The translations under genes were made by a program, and so were the position numbers. From Corallincola holothuriorum (GTDB taxonomy: Bacteria > Pseudomonadota > Gammaproteobacteria > Enterobacterales > Neiellaceae), in contig NZ_QPID01000002.1 in NCBI RefSeq assembly GCF_003336225.1, positions 531,173 through 595,172 on the forward strand: DNA of 64,000 bases. The letters are read 5' to 3'. Positions 37,386 to 46,542 of this stretch are shown piece after piece (position 1 is the stretch's first letter; each line of letters opens with the position of its first letter). Below the pieces are notes generated by a model that was not told the DNA's origin, ran no database searches, and saw only the letters and a program-made list of their open reading frames with translations.

Positions 37386-37610
37386 GTGAACAGCAAAACA
37401 GTGACTGTTATCTACTTTCTGCAGGATGGCTTGGGGCGTATGTGTCAACAGGTCTTTAATAACCTGCAGCTTGATCCTATGGGGCGGGTTAAGTTGCCGT
37501 CCGGCTTTAACGAAGGAAAATTGTTAGTGGCGGTACTTGATGGTCAAGTTGATGACATCACCGTGAACGCCGAGTTTTATGACGGGGTGAGTGAAGTGGA
37601 GTATGTATAG
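37386..37610 (+). CDS. TIGR02922-like small protein
   Basis: 74 residues from GTG 37386, with GGGGTGAG upstream. The core VTVIYFLQDGLGRMCQQVFNNLQLDPMGRVKLPSGFNEGKLLVAVLDGQV resembles the short TIGR02922 family of Shewanella, Vibrio and Colwellia. Function unknown. The frame extends upstream to 37305, but that part is not protein-like. Confidence 0.65.
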   Translation: MNSKTVTVIYFLQDGLGRMCQQVFNNLQLDPMGRVKLPSGFNEGKLLVAVLDGQVDDITVNAEFYDGVSEVEYV

Positions 37611-37658
37611 GCAGCGATTTTGCCTGCATATATGCTAGCTCGTTGAACCGAGTCAGGG

Positions 37659-38105
37659 CTATTGATCGTCGAGTTGCTCTTTTCTTGGTATCTTGTTTGT
37701 TACCCAATAAGCAATCGCTGCAGCTAAGAATACAATACCAATAGCCACGGTATATTCAGGGCTGAGTTTCTCAGGATCTAAAATTATTACCTTTCGGGCT
37801 ATCGCCATCAATGCGGTAGCCATGACGATCTTTACGTGGATGACGTCATCACGAAGGTACACCGTGATATTGATAAAGATCTCGATAGCGATCAGTACCG
37901 CCATAAAGGCACCAAAAGTCGCCAGCATATCCGAGATGGTCAAGATAAAGGTTGGTGGCGTGGTCAGTTTTTCGTATAGCGTCCAACCTACGTCAATTAC
38001 CCCCATGACGATAACAAATACCATCAATATGGCGAGCACTTTGACTGACCAGTGAATAACAACATGGAGTCGATTGATTAGTTTGTCATCCCTATTTAAC
38101 TTCAT
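37659..38105 (-). CDS. PsiE-family (phosphate-starvation-inducible) membrane protein
   Basis: 148 residues with four hydrophobic segments and the PsiE core (VLAILMVFVIVMGVIDVGWTLYEKL, AVLIAIEIFINITVYLRDDVIHVKIVMATALMAIARKVIIL). The role of PsiE is unknown. It lies 42 bases downstream of mnhG on the same strand, so it could be the last gene of the Mrp transcript. Confidence 0.85.
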   Translation of the reverse strand: MKLNRDDKLINRLHVVIHWSVKVLAILMVFVIVMGVIDVGWTLYEKLTTPPTFILTISDMLATFGAFMAVLIAIEIFINITVYLRDDVIHVKIVMATALMAIARKVIILDPEKLSPEYTVAIGIVFLAAAIAYWVTNKIPRKEQLDDQ

Positions 38106-38147
38106 CTATCGACTCCTAGCCTCTGTTTTTCAGTAGGTTGCTACTAG

Positions 38148-38534
38148 TTAGTCAACTTTCGTGTCCAAAGGTTCGTCTACCGGCGGTGCTTGCTTTCTCG
38201 CTTGGACTATTCGTTGCTGAGTCTTTTCATCACCTAAAACGGTAACTCGGTGATGTAGTGCCGCTTTGGCGAGTAAGTGGGCTGCCACTGGCGCAGTGAT
38301 AAACAGGAACATGGTAATAAGTAATTCTTTTATACCGAATTCACCCGTCTGGTAGGTAAACATCAATAAAGAGGCTAACAAGGTGGCACCTATGCCTAAT
38401 GTTGTCGCTTTTGTTGGCGCATGCAGACGGGTAAAAAAGTCCGGTAGCCTGACCAAGCCGATTGAGCCAAGCAACATAAAGAATGCGCCCAGTAGCAGTA
38501 AAGCCGAGGCAATGACCTCTATCCAAAATGGCAT
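38148..38534 (-). CDS. mnhG: Mrp/Mnh Na+/H+ antiporter subunit G
   Basis: 128 residues with three membrane segments. GSIGLVRLPDFFTRLHAPTKATTLGIGATLLAS is the MnhG/PhaG signature. A cytoplasmic tail of ~35 residues (HHRVTVLGDEKTQQRIVQARKQ) extends beyond the shortest homologues. Last subunit of the Mrp cluster, nine bases after mnhF. Confidence 0.93.
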   Translation of the reverse strand: MPFWIEVIASALLLLGAFFMLLGSIGLVRLPDFFTRLHAPTKATTLGIGATLLASLLMFTYQTGEFGIKELLITMFLFITAPVAAHLLAKAALHHRVTVLGDEKTQQRIVQARKQAPPVDEPLDTKVD

Positions 38535-38543
38535 AACGATTCC

Positions 38544-38813
38544 TTATTCTACGATGTCGCCGCGCAGCAGGTATTTGCAGAATGCTGAGGTACTGATAAA
38601 GCCCAGCAGCGCGATTAACAGAGCACCTTCAAAATAGAGTGGTGATCCACGATACATACCTAGTAGTAAAATCAACGCGATGCTATTGATATACATAGTG
38701 TCCACCGCGATGATCCGGTCTGGTGTATTGGGCCCAACAACCAGCCGCCAGGAGTTCAGAATTAGCGCTATTAACACCATTCCGCAGGCAATCATAATAC
38801 TGATGGTTAACAT
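38544..38813 (-). CDS. mnhF: Mrp/Mnh Na+/H+ antiporter subunit F
   Basis: 89 residues, three membrane segments, with VVGPNTPDRIIAVDTMYINSIALILLLGMY, the conserved MnhF centre with its Asp residues. Its start overlaps the end of mnhE by seven bases. Confidence 0.93.
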   Translation of the reverse strand: MLTISIMIACGMVLIALILNSWRLVVGPNTPDRIIAVDTMYINSIALILLLGMYRGSPLYFEGALLIALLGFISTSAFCKYLLRGDIVE

Positions 38814-39307
38814 CCAAATACCTCCTTTAGTGGCTGCTCATAGCGTTGCTTAATATGTGCCACCATCGCTTGTTCGTCATCGATATGCAGAGCATGAACG
38901 TAGAGCCACTTCTTATCTTCAGAAAATTCGACGCTGACAGTCCCCGGTGTTAATGAAATAGTGCTGGTGAAAATGGTTAGAGGCAGTTCGCCACTGAGAT
39001 CTAATGGCACCACAATAAAACCTGGTTTCAGGCGTTTAATCGGTCCCAGCACCCGTTTCATCATCTCTATGTTCGATACGACGATATCCCACAGCACCAT
39101 AAAGAAATAGCGCAATGCGACCAGCGGCTTCTTCGCCACAGGTTCATCGGCACTCAAGGGCGACACCAACAATGGAATACCTATGGCTAAAAATGCGCCA
39201 AGCACCATGTGGCCAGCAGAAAAATCATTTAGCGCCAGCCATACCAGCCATAACAACAAACTATGAAATGGGGTTGGCAGCAGGGCAAAACTGCGGTGTA
39301 TCTTCAT
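38807..39307 (-). CDS. mnhE: Mrp/Mnh Na+/H+ antiporter subunit E
   Basis: 166 residues. Two or three N-terminal membrane segments, then a cytoplasmic domain with LTIFTSTISLTPGTVSVEFSEDKKWLYVHALHIDD, the MnhE hallmark. The stop/start junctions with mnhD (one-base overlap) and mnhF show tight coupling. Confidence 0.93.
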   Translation of the reverse strand: MKIHRSFALLPTPFHSLLLWLVWLALNDFSAGHMVLGAFLAIGIPLLVSPLSADEPVAKKPLVALRYFFMVLWDIVVSNIEMMKRVLGPIKRLKPGFIVVPLDLSGELPLTIFTSTISLTPGTVSVEFSEDKKWLYVHALHIDDEQAMVAHIKQRYEQPLKEVFGC

Positions 39308-40809
39308 TACATGGCTCCTGCTGTTAATGTGATGCCTTGGTATAGTTGTGCCGCGGCTTGTTGAGTCAGCTCAGTTACAGGCCCACCAAAGGCGACCAGT
39401 AACGGGAAGCAAGCCAGTAGTATAACCACGCCAACTATCTGCAAAGCAGGTGTTGATTCGCTGGTGACTTGGTTGCCTTGGGAGCGCCAGAACAGGGTAG
39501 TACCTGCCCGAGCCAAGGTGACTAAGGAGATAAGTCCGGCAATCAATATCGCTCCCCAAAACCAAGCCATTTGCGGCTGGTCGATGGTAGATTTCAGTAA
39601 TAGTGCTTTACCGACAAAGCCGGAAAATGGCGGCATGCCGATAACCGTCAATGCCGCAATAAAAAAGCAGGTGCCAATAAAAGCTGGTTTGGCGATCTTT
39701 CTGGCGGTGACAAAGCGATCTTCCGCTTTACCGCGCAGTTGTTGCACGATACCAGCGATTAGAAACAGCGCTGCGGCGACGAGCGTGCTGTGGATTAGAT
39801 AATAAAGCGCAGCCGCCGTTGTTTGTTCGGTGTTGATCGCGACAGCCATCAGCAAAGTACCGACAGAGATAATGACCAAATTAGCCACCAGTAAACGCAG
39901 GCTTTGGCTGGCTAAGACACCAATACAGCCCATGGCTAGCGTTAAGAATGCCAACGGCCATAGCCAGGCTTGTGCCATATTGGCCAGCTCACCGGCTTGT
40001 TCACCAAAAATCACGCCATGAATACGCCAAATACTGTAGATACCCACTTTGGTCATGATCGCAAACAGTGCCGCAACCGCCGGTGTTGCGGCGCTGTAGG
40101 TACGGGGCAACCAGAACTGTAATGGTAATAGCGCGGCTTTAAGGCCAAATATCGCAAGTAGTAACAGGCCTCCAGCTTTCGCCAGAGGTAACTGTTCGGT
40201 TGGCAAATAGGCCACTCTATCCGCCATGTCGGCAAAGTTAAGCGTTCCTAGGGTGCCGTAAAGCGTGCCTAAGGCAAATAGAAATAGCGTGGAACCGATG
40301 AGGTTTAAAAATACATAGTGAATATTCGCTTGGGTACGCTGTTTGCCGCCGCCATGGATCATGAGTGCATAGGAGGCGATCAACAGGATCTCGAAGAACA
40401 CGAACATATTGAAAGCATCGCCAGTTAGAAATGCACCGTTGATACCCATTAACTGAAACATGAACAGCGGATGGAAAAAGCTGCCGCGAGCATCGTCACC
40501 GGCACAGGCATACAGATGAGCAGAGAGTCCCAGCACACTGGTAAGCAATAGCATCAAAGCTGCCATCGTATCGGCAACCAGTGAAATGCCAAATGGTGCC
40601 TGCCAGTTGCCCAGCGCATACACTTGAATTCCCTGATTATTGATCGTTACCAATAGCCAAACAGAGATAATTAATAGCAGCAGGTTAGCTGCGATAGCAA
40701 AGCTACGTTGCCACTGTATGCGCCCTTGCAAAGGAGGCAGGATCAGTAAGATCGCTGCGAGGAATGGCAGCAGTACAGGGAGAACGGCGATATGATCGAC
40801 TAACTTCAT
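39307..40809 (-). CDS. mnhD: Mrp/Mnh Na+/H+ antiporter subunit D (NuoN/NuoM-like)
   Basis: 500 residues with about 14 membrane segments, homologous to proton-pumping complex I subunits. Conserved residues include Glu in FVFFEILLIASYAL (~137), Lys in GLKAALLPLQFWLPRTYSAAT, and MPPFSGFVGK. Works with MnhA in ion translocation. It overlaps mnhC by four bases. Confidence 0.95.
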   Translation of the reverse strand: MKLVDHIAVLPVLLPFLAAILLILPPLQGRIQWQRSFAIAANLLLLIISVWLLVTINNQGIQVYALGNWQAPFGISLVADTMAALMLLLTSVLGLSAHLYACAGDDARGSFFHPLFMFQLMGINGAFLTGDAFNMFVFFEILLIASYALMIHGGGKQRTQANIHYVFLNLIGSTLFLFALGTLYGTLGTLNFADMADRVAYLPTEQLPLAKAGGLLLLAIFGLKAALLPLQFWLPRTYSAATPAVAALFAIMTKVGIYSIWRIHGVIFGEQAGELANMAQAWLWPLAFLTLAMGCIGVLASQSLRLLVANLVIISVGTLLMAVAINTEQTTAAALYYLIHSTLVAAALFLIAGIVQQLRGKAEDRFVTARKIAKPAFIGTCFFIAALTVIGMPPFSGFVGKALLLKSTIDQPQMAWFWGAILIAGLISLVTLARAGTTLFWRSQGNQVTSESTPALQIVGVVILLACFPLLVAFGGPVTELTQQAAAQLYQGITLTAGAM

Positions 40810-41174
40810 TTCGTCTCCTGAGTTGGGACTGAAGGTTTGGCTAATGGATCCATTGGCTCTTCGCCATCAACATGGTCGTTGCCTAAATCAGCGCGACCAC
40901 GCATCGCCAAAATGACCGCAAAGGCTGTCATCGCGAAGCCGATCACGATGGCGGTTAAGACCAAGGCTTGAGGCAGTGGATCTGCATGCTGTTTTGCTTG
41001 TCCCAAAATGGCAGGTGCATCCAGAGTTAAGCCCCCGCTGCCAAACAGAAACAGGTTCACTGCGTATGAGCACATCAGTAGACCCATCACTAGGGTAAAT
41101 GTGTGACCCCGTAGCATCATAAAGATGCCGCAGGTGGTCATCAGACCGACGCAGGCTGCGTATAAGGCTTCCAT
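40806..41174 (-). CDS. mnhC: Mrp/Mnh Na+/H+ antiporter subunit C (NuoK-like)
   Basis: 122 residues, three membrane segments with GLMTTCGIFMMLRGHTFTLVMGLLMCSYAVNLFLFGSG and DPLPQALVLTAIVIGFAMTAFAVIL, the NuoK-like pattern. The C-terminal tail is charged. It overlaps mnhA by one base and mnhD by four. Confidence 0.94.
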   Translation of the reverse strand: MEALYAACVGLMTTCGIFMMLRGHTFTLVMGLLMCSYAVNLFLFGSGGLTLDAPAILGQAKQHADPLPQALVLTAIVIGFAMTAFAVILAMRGRADLGNDHVDGEEPMDPLAKPSVPTQETK

Positions 41175-43963
41175 TAATACTTCTCCTCCAGTCGTTCGGT
41201 GGTGGTCAATTTACCCAGATGGGCGAGGATCAGCAGTGTCGCGCCAATCACCGTCAGATATACCCCTAAGTCAAAGACCATGGCACTGGCGAGCTCAAAT
41301 TTACCCACCACTGGTAGTGAGAAATAATCAAACCAACTGGTCAGGAATGGGCGGTCAAACAGCCAACTTCCTAAGCCACTGAGCAATGCGATTAATAGGC
41401 CGACACCAATCATGCTGTGGTAACTGATTTTAACCCGCTTACTCATCCATTCGACGCCGTGTGCGAGGTATTGCTGGATCAATGCAACTGCCGTCACCAG
41501 ACCAGCGATAAAGCCGCCACCCGGTAAGTTATGTCCACGAAGGAAAATATAAGCGGAGATCAGCAGTGACAGAGGGAGCAAACTCTGAGAAACCACAGAT
41601 AAGATCATCGGATGCTTTTCTTTTGCCCAAGGGCGGTTAGCCATATCTTTTGATGGCATATATAAGGTCATGCCTGCGAGCAATTTGTAGATCCCCAGTG
41701 CGGCGATCCCAAGAACGGCAATTTCACCCATGGTGTCAAAGCCGCGGAAGTCGACCAGAATCACGTTGACTACGTTGGTACCGCCACCGCCACTCTTACT
41801 ATTCTCCAGGAAGAAGGTAGAGATGCTGTCTAGTGGTTGGGTTAGCAGCGCATAGCTGATGGTACCCACCACACTGCCTATCAACGTCGCCAAACTGAGA
41901 TCACGGACGATATGGCTCGGTTTGGTGCGATCCATCAATGATTCTTGCGGCAGGAAGAACAGCGCCAGTAGTAACAAGATAATTGTCACGACCTCGACCG
42001 AAAGTTGGGTTAAGGCTAAATCGGGCGCAGACAGGTAGGCAAAGGCGACAGACACGATCACCCCCACCAGAGATAACATCAGCAAAGCGACAATGCGTTT
42101 GTGGCTCCATAAGACAGTCATGATAGAGCCAAGCATGAGCAGAATCGTTCCGGTGATAAAAACACCATCGGGTGGTGTGGTCTCCGCGTATGAGCTCAGA
42201 TCCAAAGACAGTAACGGCGCGCCAGCCAGCAGTAGGGCAAACAGTAAGAGTAAAAACGCGTAACGCTGTAGCGAGCCATTCTCTAGTTTTGCATTGAGCT
42301 TTCTTGCCGACAACATGATGCCGTTGACGACATTGTGGAAGACGACTTTGGCATCCACTTCAGGAAACTGAGCCTGAAAACGGAACAGATTTCTACGATG
42401 ATAATAGAGCGTACTACCTGCAACAACGGCCACCAGGCTCATCATCAAAGGCAGGTTGATACCATGCCACAACGCTAGGTCAAATTTAGGTAGTGGCGCG
42501 TTAAGTACAGCCATGGATGCGGCATCTAACAAGGGACCAACGGTCCATTGCGGAAAGATGCCTACGAGCAAACAGATAGCGACCAGGATCTCCACCGGTA
42601 CCCGCATATATCGTGGCGGCTCGTGGGGCTTCTTCGGAATCTCTTTTGGCTCACCATTAAAGAACACATCGTGGATAAAACGCAGTGAGTAGGCCACCGC
42701 CAGTGCGCCCCCCACCGTGGCCAATACCGGTATCAACCAGGATAAAGCGCCCAGGGTACTTTGATGGAGTGTTTCGGCGAAGAACATCTCTTTCGACAAA
42801 AAGCCGTTCAGTAGTGGAATACCCGCCATTGATGCTGCTGCCACCATTGCCAGCGTGGCAGTGATTGGCATGTACTTCCACAAGCCATTAATTACCCGCA
42901 TATCTCGGGTGCCACATTCGTGGTCGATAATCCCAGCAGCCATAAACAGCGAGGCTTTAAAGACCGCGTGGTTAATGATGTGGAACACGGCCGCAATGGC
43001 TGCCAGCTCAGTATTGAGACCAAATAACAGGGTAATTAGGCCCAAATGACTAATGGTGGAGTAGGCCAGCAGACCTTTTAAATCGTGTTTAAACAGAGCG
43101 ATATATGCGCCCATTAACAGAGTGGATAATCCCGTTAATGTGACAATGAGAAACCACAGTTCTGTGTCTGCTAACACCGGATAAAAGCGCGCTAGTAAGA
43201 ACACGCCAGCTTTCACCATGGTCGCTGAATGCAGATAGGCACTGACCGGTGTCGGTGCCGCCATTGCATGGGGTAACCAGAAGTGGAATGGAAACTGGGC
43301 GGATTTGGTGAATGCTCCGCCTAAAACCAGTAACAAGATAACTGGGTAGAGCGAGCTGTTACGAATGATGTCGCCACTATCGAGTACTGCGCGCAGATCA
43401 TAGCTACCGACGAGATTACCTATTAGTAATAATCCCGCTAGCAGTGCTAAACCACCAGCACCTGTGATCGCCAATGCCATCCGTGCACCTTTACGGGCAT
43501 CGGTATTGTGACCCCAGAAGCTGATAAGCAGGAAGGAGCTCACACTGGTTAGTTCCCAGAAGAACCAAAGCTGGATCAGGTTGCTGGACAATACGACGCC
43601 AAGCATGGCTGTCATAAACATAATGAGATAACTGTAGAAACGTCCAACAGCCTCTTTTTCCGAGAGGTAATAACGCGCGTACAGGATCACCAACAGGCCA
43701 ATACCCAAGATCAGCAAGCTGAATAGAAAACCCAAACCATCCAGATGGAATGAAAGATCTAAATTTAAAGCTGGGATCCAGCCCAGTTGTTGCTGGATCA
43801 CCACACCGTCAAATACGTTAGGCGCTGCCATTAACACCAATGCTAGCGAACAGGCTGGCAGTACTGCCGTTGCAGTAGCGCAGGCATTGCGGCCCAAACG
43901 CTCAGTGAAAAGAGGAACCAAAATGCCTATTAAGGGCAACAGGGGGATTAGGAACAAACTCAT
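41174..43963 (-). CDS. mnhA: Mrp/Mnh Na+/H+ antiporter fused subunit A-B
   Basis: 929 residues. The first ~650 are NuoL-like, with [48 protein letters not shown] and [13 protein letters not shown] further block (~650-780) is the MrpA C-terminal region found in Mrp but not complex I. Residues ~800-929 are a complete MnhB domain ([21 protein letters not shown]), so A and B are fused as in proteobacterial group 2 Mrp systems. First gene of the operon A/B-C-D-E-F-G, which exports Na+ for H+ and sustains alkaline pH and salt tolerance. Confidence 0.95.
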   Translation of the reverse strand: MSLFLIPLLPLIGILVPLFTERLGRNACATATAVLPACSLALVLMAAPNVFDGVVIQQQLGWIPALNLDLSFHLDGLGFLFSLLILGIGLLVILYARYYLSEKEAVGRFYSYLIMFMTAMLGVVLSSNLIQLWFFWELTSVSSFLLISFWGHNTDARKGARMALAITGAGGLALLAGLLLIGNLVGSYDLRAVLDSGDIIRNSSLYPVILLLVLGGAFTKSAQFPFHFWLPHAMAAPTPVSAYLHSATMVKAGVFLLARFYPVLADTELWFLIVTLTGLSTLLMGAYIALFKHDLKGLLAYSTISHLGLITLLFGLNTELAAIAAVFHIINHAVFKASLFMAAGIIDHECGTRDMRVINGLWKYMPITATLAMVAAASMAGIPLLNGFLSKEMFFAETLHQSTLGALSWLIPVLATVGGALAVAYSLRFIHDVFFNGEPKEIPKKPHEPPRYMRVPVEILVAICLLVGIFPQWTVGPLLDAASMAVLNAPLPKFDLALWHGINLPLMMSLVAVVAGSTLYYHRRNLFRFQAQFPEVDAKVVFHNVVNGIMLSARKLNAKLENGSLQRYAFLLLLFALLLAGAPLLSLDLSSYAETTPPDGVFITGTILLMLGSIMTVLWSHKRIVALLMLSLVGVIVSVAFAYLSAPDLALTQLSVEVVTIILLLLALFFLPQESLMDRTKPSHIVRDLSLATLIGSVVGTISYALLTQPLDSISTFFLENSKSGGGGTNVVNVILVDFRGFDTMGEIAVLGIAALGIYKLLAGMTLYMPSKDMANRPWAKEKHPMILSVVSQSLLPLSLLISAYIFLRGHNLPGGGFIAGLVTAVALIQQYLAHGVEWMSKRVKISYHSMIGVGLLIALLSGLGSWLFDRPFLTSWFDYFSLPVVGKFELASAMVFDLGVYLTVIGATLLILAHLGKLTTTERLEEKY

Positions 43964-44214
43964 CTGTAGTGGGTGCTCCAGTATAGTGAGGAAATAAAAT
44001 ATTTAGCCATAATAGTTAGTTACACCAGCCATCGCTACTTAAACTCATTCTGCAATACCATGATGACAAAATGATAGTGCGATAGTTGAACGCGCATGAT
44101 GATCATCTGTCTGTTCTAAAATAAGCGTCTACTCTCCGATAACCAATTAGTAAAAAAGTTCTCTAAATAGTGATTATCCACGGCTTTCGTTGATTAAAAG
44201 CAACATCTAGGCCT
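43964..44214. other. Intergenic region between the Mrp operon and the RES gene
   Basis: The left part must hold the Mrp promoter (minus strand). No hairpin terminator is evident after the RES gene and no other element was recognised. Confidence 0.4.
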
Positions 44215-44961
44215 TTATGCTGGATGAGGAAGCACGCCATTAATTTGAAATTGTGGCAGGGTAAATGCGCAGATCTCTGGCATGCCAAACTGCTTGGCTG
44301 TGCTATGAAACTGTACTCGCTCACCATCCACAAAAGAAAGCATAGGCCATTGCGCCAGTGGTGTCGGACAGGCGAAAGCATCGGCAGTAAACAGGGCGAT
44401 ATTTAGACCATGCTGTGGATCCCTCGCCGACGGATAGATGATCACTTCGGCCTCTTGTTCTCGAAGCAGGGCACCGACGGCCTGCGAAGCGGTGTAATCA
44501 ATAGGATCAGCGGTATCAATATTACCCTCTGTGAATGTTACCTGACGCAGATCTACCGCCGCATGGGAGGCATAGCTGGCAGTAAATACTGTGTGTTGTG
44601 CTTTAATCGGGTTTGGTGGCGCACTGGCCATGCTGTGCCAGAATACCAGACGGTAATAAGCGGTTTCTGCCATCGCTGTGGTGGCCGATAGGCCGCCATA
44701 GAACAAGCTAGGCTCGTGCACCGTACCAAAACGGGAACCCCATTTTAATGGTGGATAACGAAATGAGGTGGCAAGCAGAAAGTGCAGGTGTGCGGCGTGA
44801 GCCGGCAGAGGTGGCTTAGATTGTTCCAGTAGTTGCTCGAGCAGATACTGTTCGGCCAGATCATCCACCAGTTGCATGGTGGCGATTTGTTGCTGACTTT
44901 CGACGATCCGTATCAATTCCCCTTCTACCGATGAGAAGGTGAAGTCCATAGTGAGCTTCAT
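44215..44961 (-). CDS. RES-domain toxin (NAD+-degrading family)
   Basis: 248 residues. RES-family features are visible: RYPPLKWGSRFGTVHEPSLFYGGLSATTAMAETAYYRL (Arg, Tyr and Glu of the active site) and AVGALLREQEAEVIIYPSARD (Ser in the RES motif position), followed by the C-terminal strand block. Characterised RES toxins are NAD+ phosphorylases related to ADP-ribosyltransferases. It overlaps the antitoxin gene by four bases, the usual Xre-RES layout. At ~248 residues it is longer than the minimal toxin (~150-160) and carries an N-terminal ~60-residue extension. Confidence 0.85.
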   Translation of the reverse strand: MKLTMDFTFSSVEGELIRIVESQQQIATMQLVDDLAEQYLLEQLLEQSKPPLPAHAAHLHFLLATSFRYPPLKWGSRFGTVHEPSLFYGGLSATTAMAETAYYRLVFWHSMASAPPNPIKAQHTVFTASYASHAAVDLRQVTFTEGNIDTADPIDYTASQAVGALLREQEAEVIIYPSARDPQHGLNIALFTADAFACPTPLAQWPMLSFVDGERVQFHSTAKQFGMPEICAFTLPQFQINGVLPHPA

Positions 44962-45311
44962 CCACGCCCTCGCATTGCATCAAGGAATTCAGTGACCCTG
45001 ACCAGCCCCTGGACATCGCGGATCTGCTGGGCAGGAATACCGTGGGTAAGTTTGTTCTCGGTTTGCATAAAGTGGCGCATATTCGCAGTGTCGCCTCCCA
45101 TCAGTGCATACAAGCTGCGATAGCAGCGGATAAGCAGGGCAGCCAATTGCCCTGGCTTGCTTTCGATATGGATGCCATTGCGGCTGATAGCACTGCGATC
45201 TTTACCTATCACTTCTGATAATTCAGACTGAGATAAACCTAACTGCTTAGCGGCATTTTTCACTGCCTTGGCAAGCACATGTTCAGGTGATGCATGGGGG
45301 ATAGCGGACAT
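44958..45311 (-). CDS. Xre/MbcA/ParS-type antitoxin (DUF2384)
   Basis: 117 residues from ATG 45311 (minus), with GGAG eight bases upstream; the frame is open to 45368. N-terminal helix-turn-helix (LGLSQSELSEVIGKDRSAISR) and a C-terminal MbcA/ParS toxin-binding domain (LIRCYRSLYALMGGDTANMRHFMQTENKLTHGIPAQQI..GLVRVTEFLDAMRG). It should neutralise the RES toxin and autorepress the operon through the dyads upstream. Confidence 0.88.
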   Translation of the reverse strand: MSAIPHASPEHVLAKAVKNAAKQLGLSQSELSEVIGKDRSAISRNGIHIESKPGQLAALLIRCYRSLYALMGGDTANMRHFMQTENKLTHGIPAQQIRDVQGLVRVTEFLDAMRGRG

Positions 45312-45322
45312 AGCGACACTCC

Positions 45323-45367
45323 AATATGTTGCATATGCACAATATAGTTCATAATGTTGCGTTTGCA
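45323..45367 (-). promoter_or_regulatory. Dyad operators upstream of the Xre-RES operon
   Basis: A perfect ten-base palindrome TGCATATGCA (45330-45339) is embedded in the longer imperfect dyad AATATGTTGCATATGCACAA, with a second similar half TTGCGTTTGCA at 45357-45367. They sit 12-56 bases before the antitoxin start, where autoregulatory Xre operators are expected. Binding is inferred. Confidence 0.5.
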
Positions 45368-45532
45368 TAGCTCTGTTCTTGTTTGTCTTAGATTCAGTGC
45401 GTTGGGCTCAGCATACTCATTTGATGATGAGATAGGATTTGCTGGCACTGGATAGCCTTTACCTGCACGGTTTAAATTGGTTATTTATCCGGGAAATCTC
45501 GTTCTTTGAAGAACTCCTCTAATGGTGAAAAT

Positions 45533-46051
45533 ATGATCATCCGTCGATCCAGCACAACAGATTTAGATGCTATCCAACAACTCCATCAGTCAGCCTTTGG
45601 TGAAGCAGAGGGTGAGGCCGTCGCTCAGTTGGCATTGGCATTAGTTGCTGACCCTTCTAAGGTCCTGTCGCTGGTCGCGGTAGCAGAGAACAAAGTGATT
45701 GGTCATGTGTTATTTTCGCCCATTCAGATCGTCAACTATGACAGTGTATCTGGCTATATTCTTGCGCCGTTGGCGGTTGCACCAACGGCACAAAGACAGG
45801 GGGTGGGTATGAAGCTGATCCGGTTTGGCTTGGAGTTATTAGCGAATCAGAGTGTGGATATCGTCATGGTACTTGGTGATCCTAATTACTATGGCCGTTG
45901 TGGCTTTCATACTGAGCATAAACTGGCACCTCCTTATTCGTTGCCTTATCCAGAAGCGTGGCAGGCTATTGCTTTGCAAGAGCATGCTCTGCAGGAAGTG
46001 AGCGGCCTAGTTAAGTGTGTTCCGGTCCTGATGGCACCGGAATATTGGTAA
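45533..46051 (+). CDS. GNAT-family N-acetyltransferase (YhbS-like)
   Basis: 172 residues from ATG 45533 (MIIRRSSTTDLDAIQQLHQSAF); an earlier in-frame ATG at 45506 lacks a ribosome-binding site. The acetyl-CoA loop is LAVAPTAQRQGVGMKLIRFGLEL and the C-terminal part has VMVLGDPNYYGRCGFHTE, typical of COG3153. Substrate unknown. Confidence 0.88.
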   Translation: MIIRRSSTTDLDAIQQLHQSAFGEAEGEAVAQLALALVADPSKVLSLVAVAENKVIGHVLFSPIQIVNYDSVSGYILAPLAVAPTAQRQGVGMKLIRFGLELLANQSVDIVMVLGDPNYYGRCGFHTEHKLAPPYSLPYPEAWQAIALQEHALQEVSGLVKCVPVLMAPEYW

Positions 46052-46115
46052 TGTCATCGATTGATAAACAATCTATTGCTGTATGACGCCATGTTGCATG
46101 AACGTTAACAACCAC

Positions 46116-46129
46116 TTGATGCAAATCAA
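46116..46129 (+). promoter_or_regulatory. FNR box upstream of feoA
   Basis: TTGATGCAAATCAA matches the FNR consensus TTGAT-N4-ATCAA at every defined base and lies about 177 bases before the feoA start. FNR activation of feo under anoxia is established in E. coli. Confidence 0.75.
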
Positions 46130-46151
46130 TACGTCACTTTATTTTGGTAAT

Positions 46152-46170
46152 TAGAATTATTCTCATTATC
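46152..46170 (+). promoter_or_regulatory. Fur-box-like site upstream of feoA
   Basis: TAGAATTATTCTCATTATC matches 14 of the 19 positions of the Fur consensus, best in its right half. It lies 23 bases after the FNR box, as in enteric feo promoters. Confidence 0.55.
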
Positions 46171-46305
46171 AATCACCTTTTGTGACTGGTATAATGTCGA
46201 TACAGCGGAAGAATTCAGGCTGATTAGCTGAAGTTTGATTCGCCGCAAAGCCAACTATTACGGCTGGCTGTTGACTCTTTGATCAGGGAACTATAGGAGC
46301 TCAGA

Positions 46306-46542
46306 ATGGTACTTTCTGACGTCAGAATTGGGCAGCGTGCGACAGTCACTGAGCTTTGCTTACAGAGCATTACGGCCAGTCAGCGCCAGCGCTTACTGGC
46401 TTCCGGGCTCACCCCTGGTTGCGCCGTTGAATTGGTGCGGAAAGCTCCTTTAGGTGGTGCAGTGCAACTGCAAGTACGGGGCGCTCGCCTCTGTATAGGT
46501 TCGCTTTTAGCGCAAGCGATTACGGTGGAGGTTAAGCCATGA
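46306..46542 (+). CDS. feoA: Ferrous iron transport protein A
   Basis: 78 residues of SH3-like fold: LSDVRIGQRATVTEL, RQRLLASGLTPGCAVELVRKAPLGGAVQLQVRGARLCI. AGGAG lies eight bases before the ATG. FeoA supports FeoB-mediated Fe2+ uptake. It overlaps feoB by four bases. No feoC is seen after feoB. Confidence 0.95.
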   Translation: MVLSDVRIGQRATVTELCLQSITASQRQRLLASGLTPGCAVELVRKAPLGGAVQLQVRGARLCIGSLLAQAITVEVKP

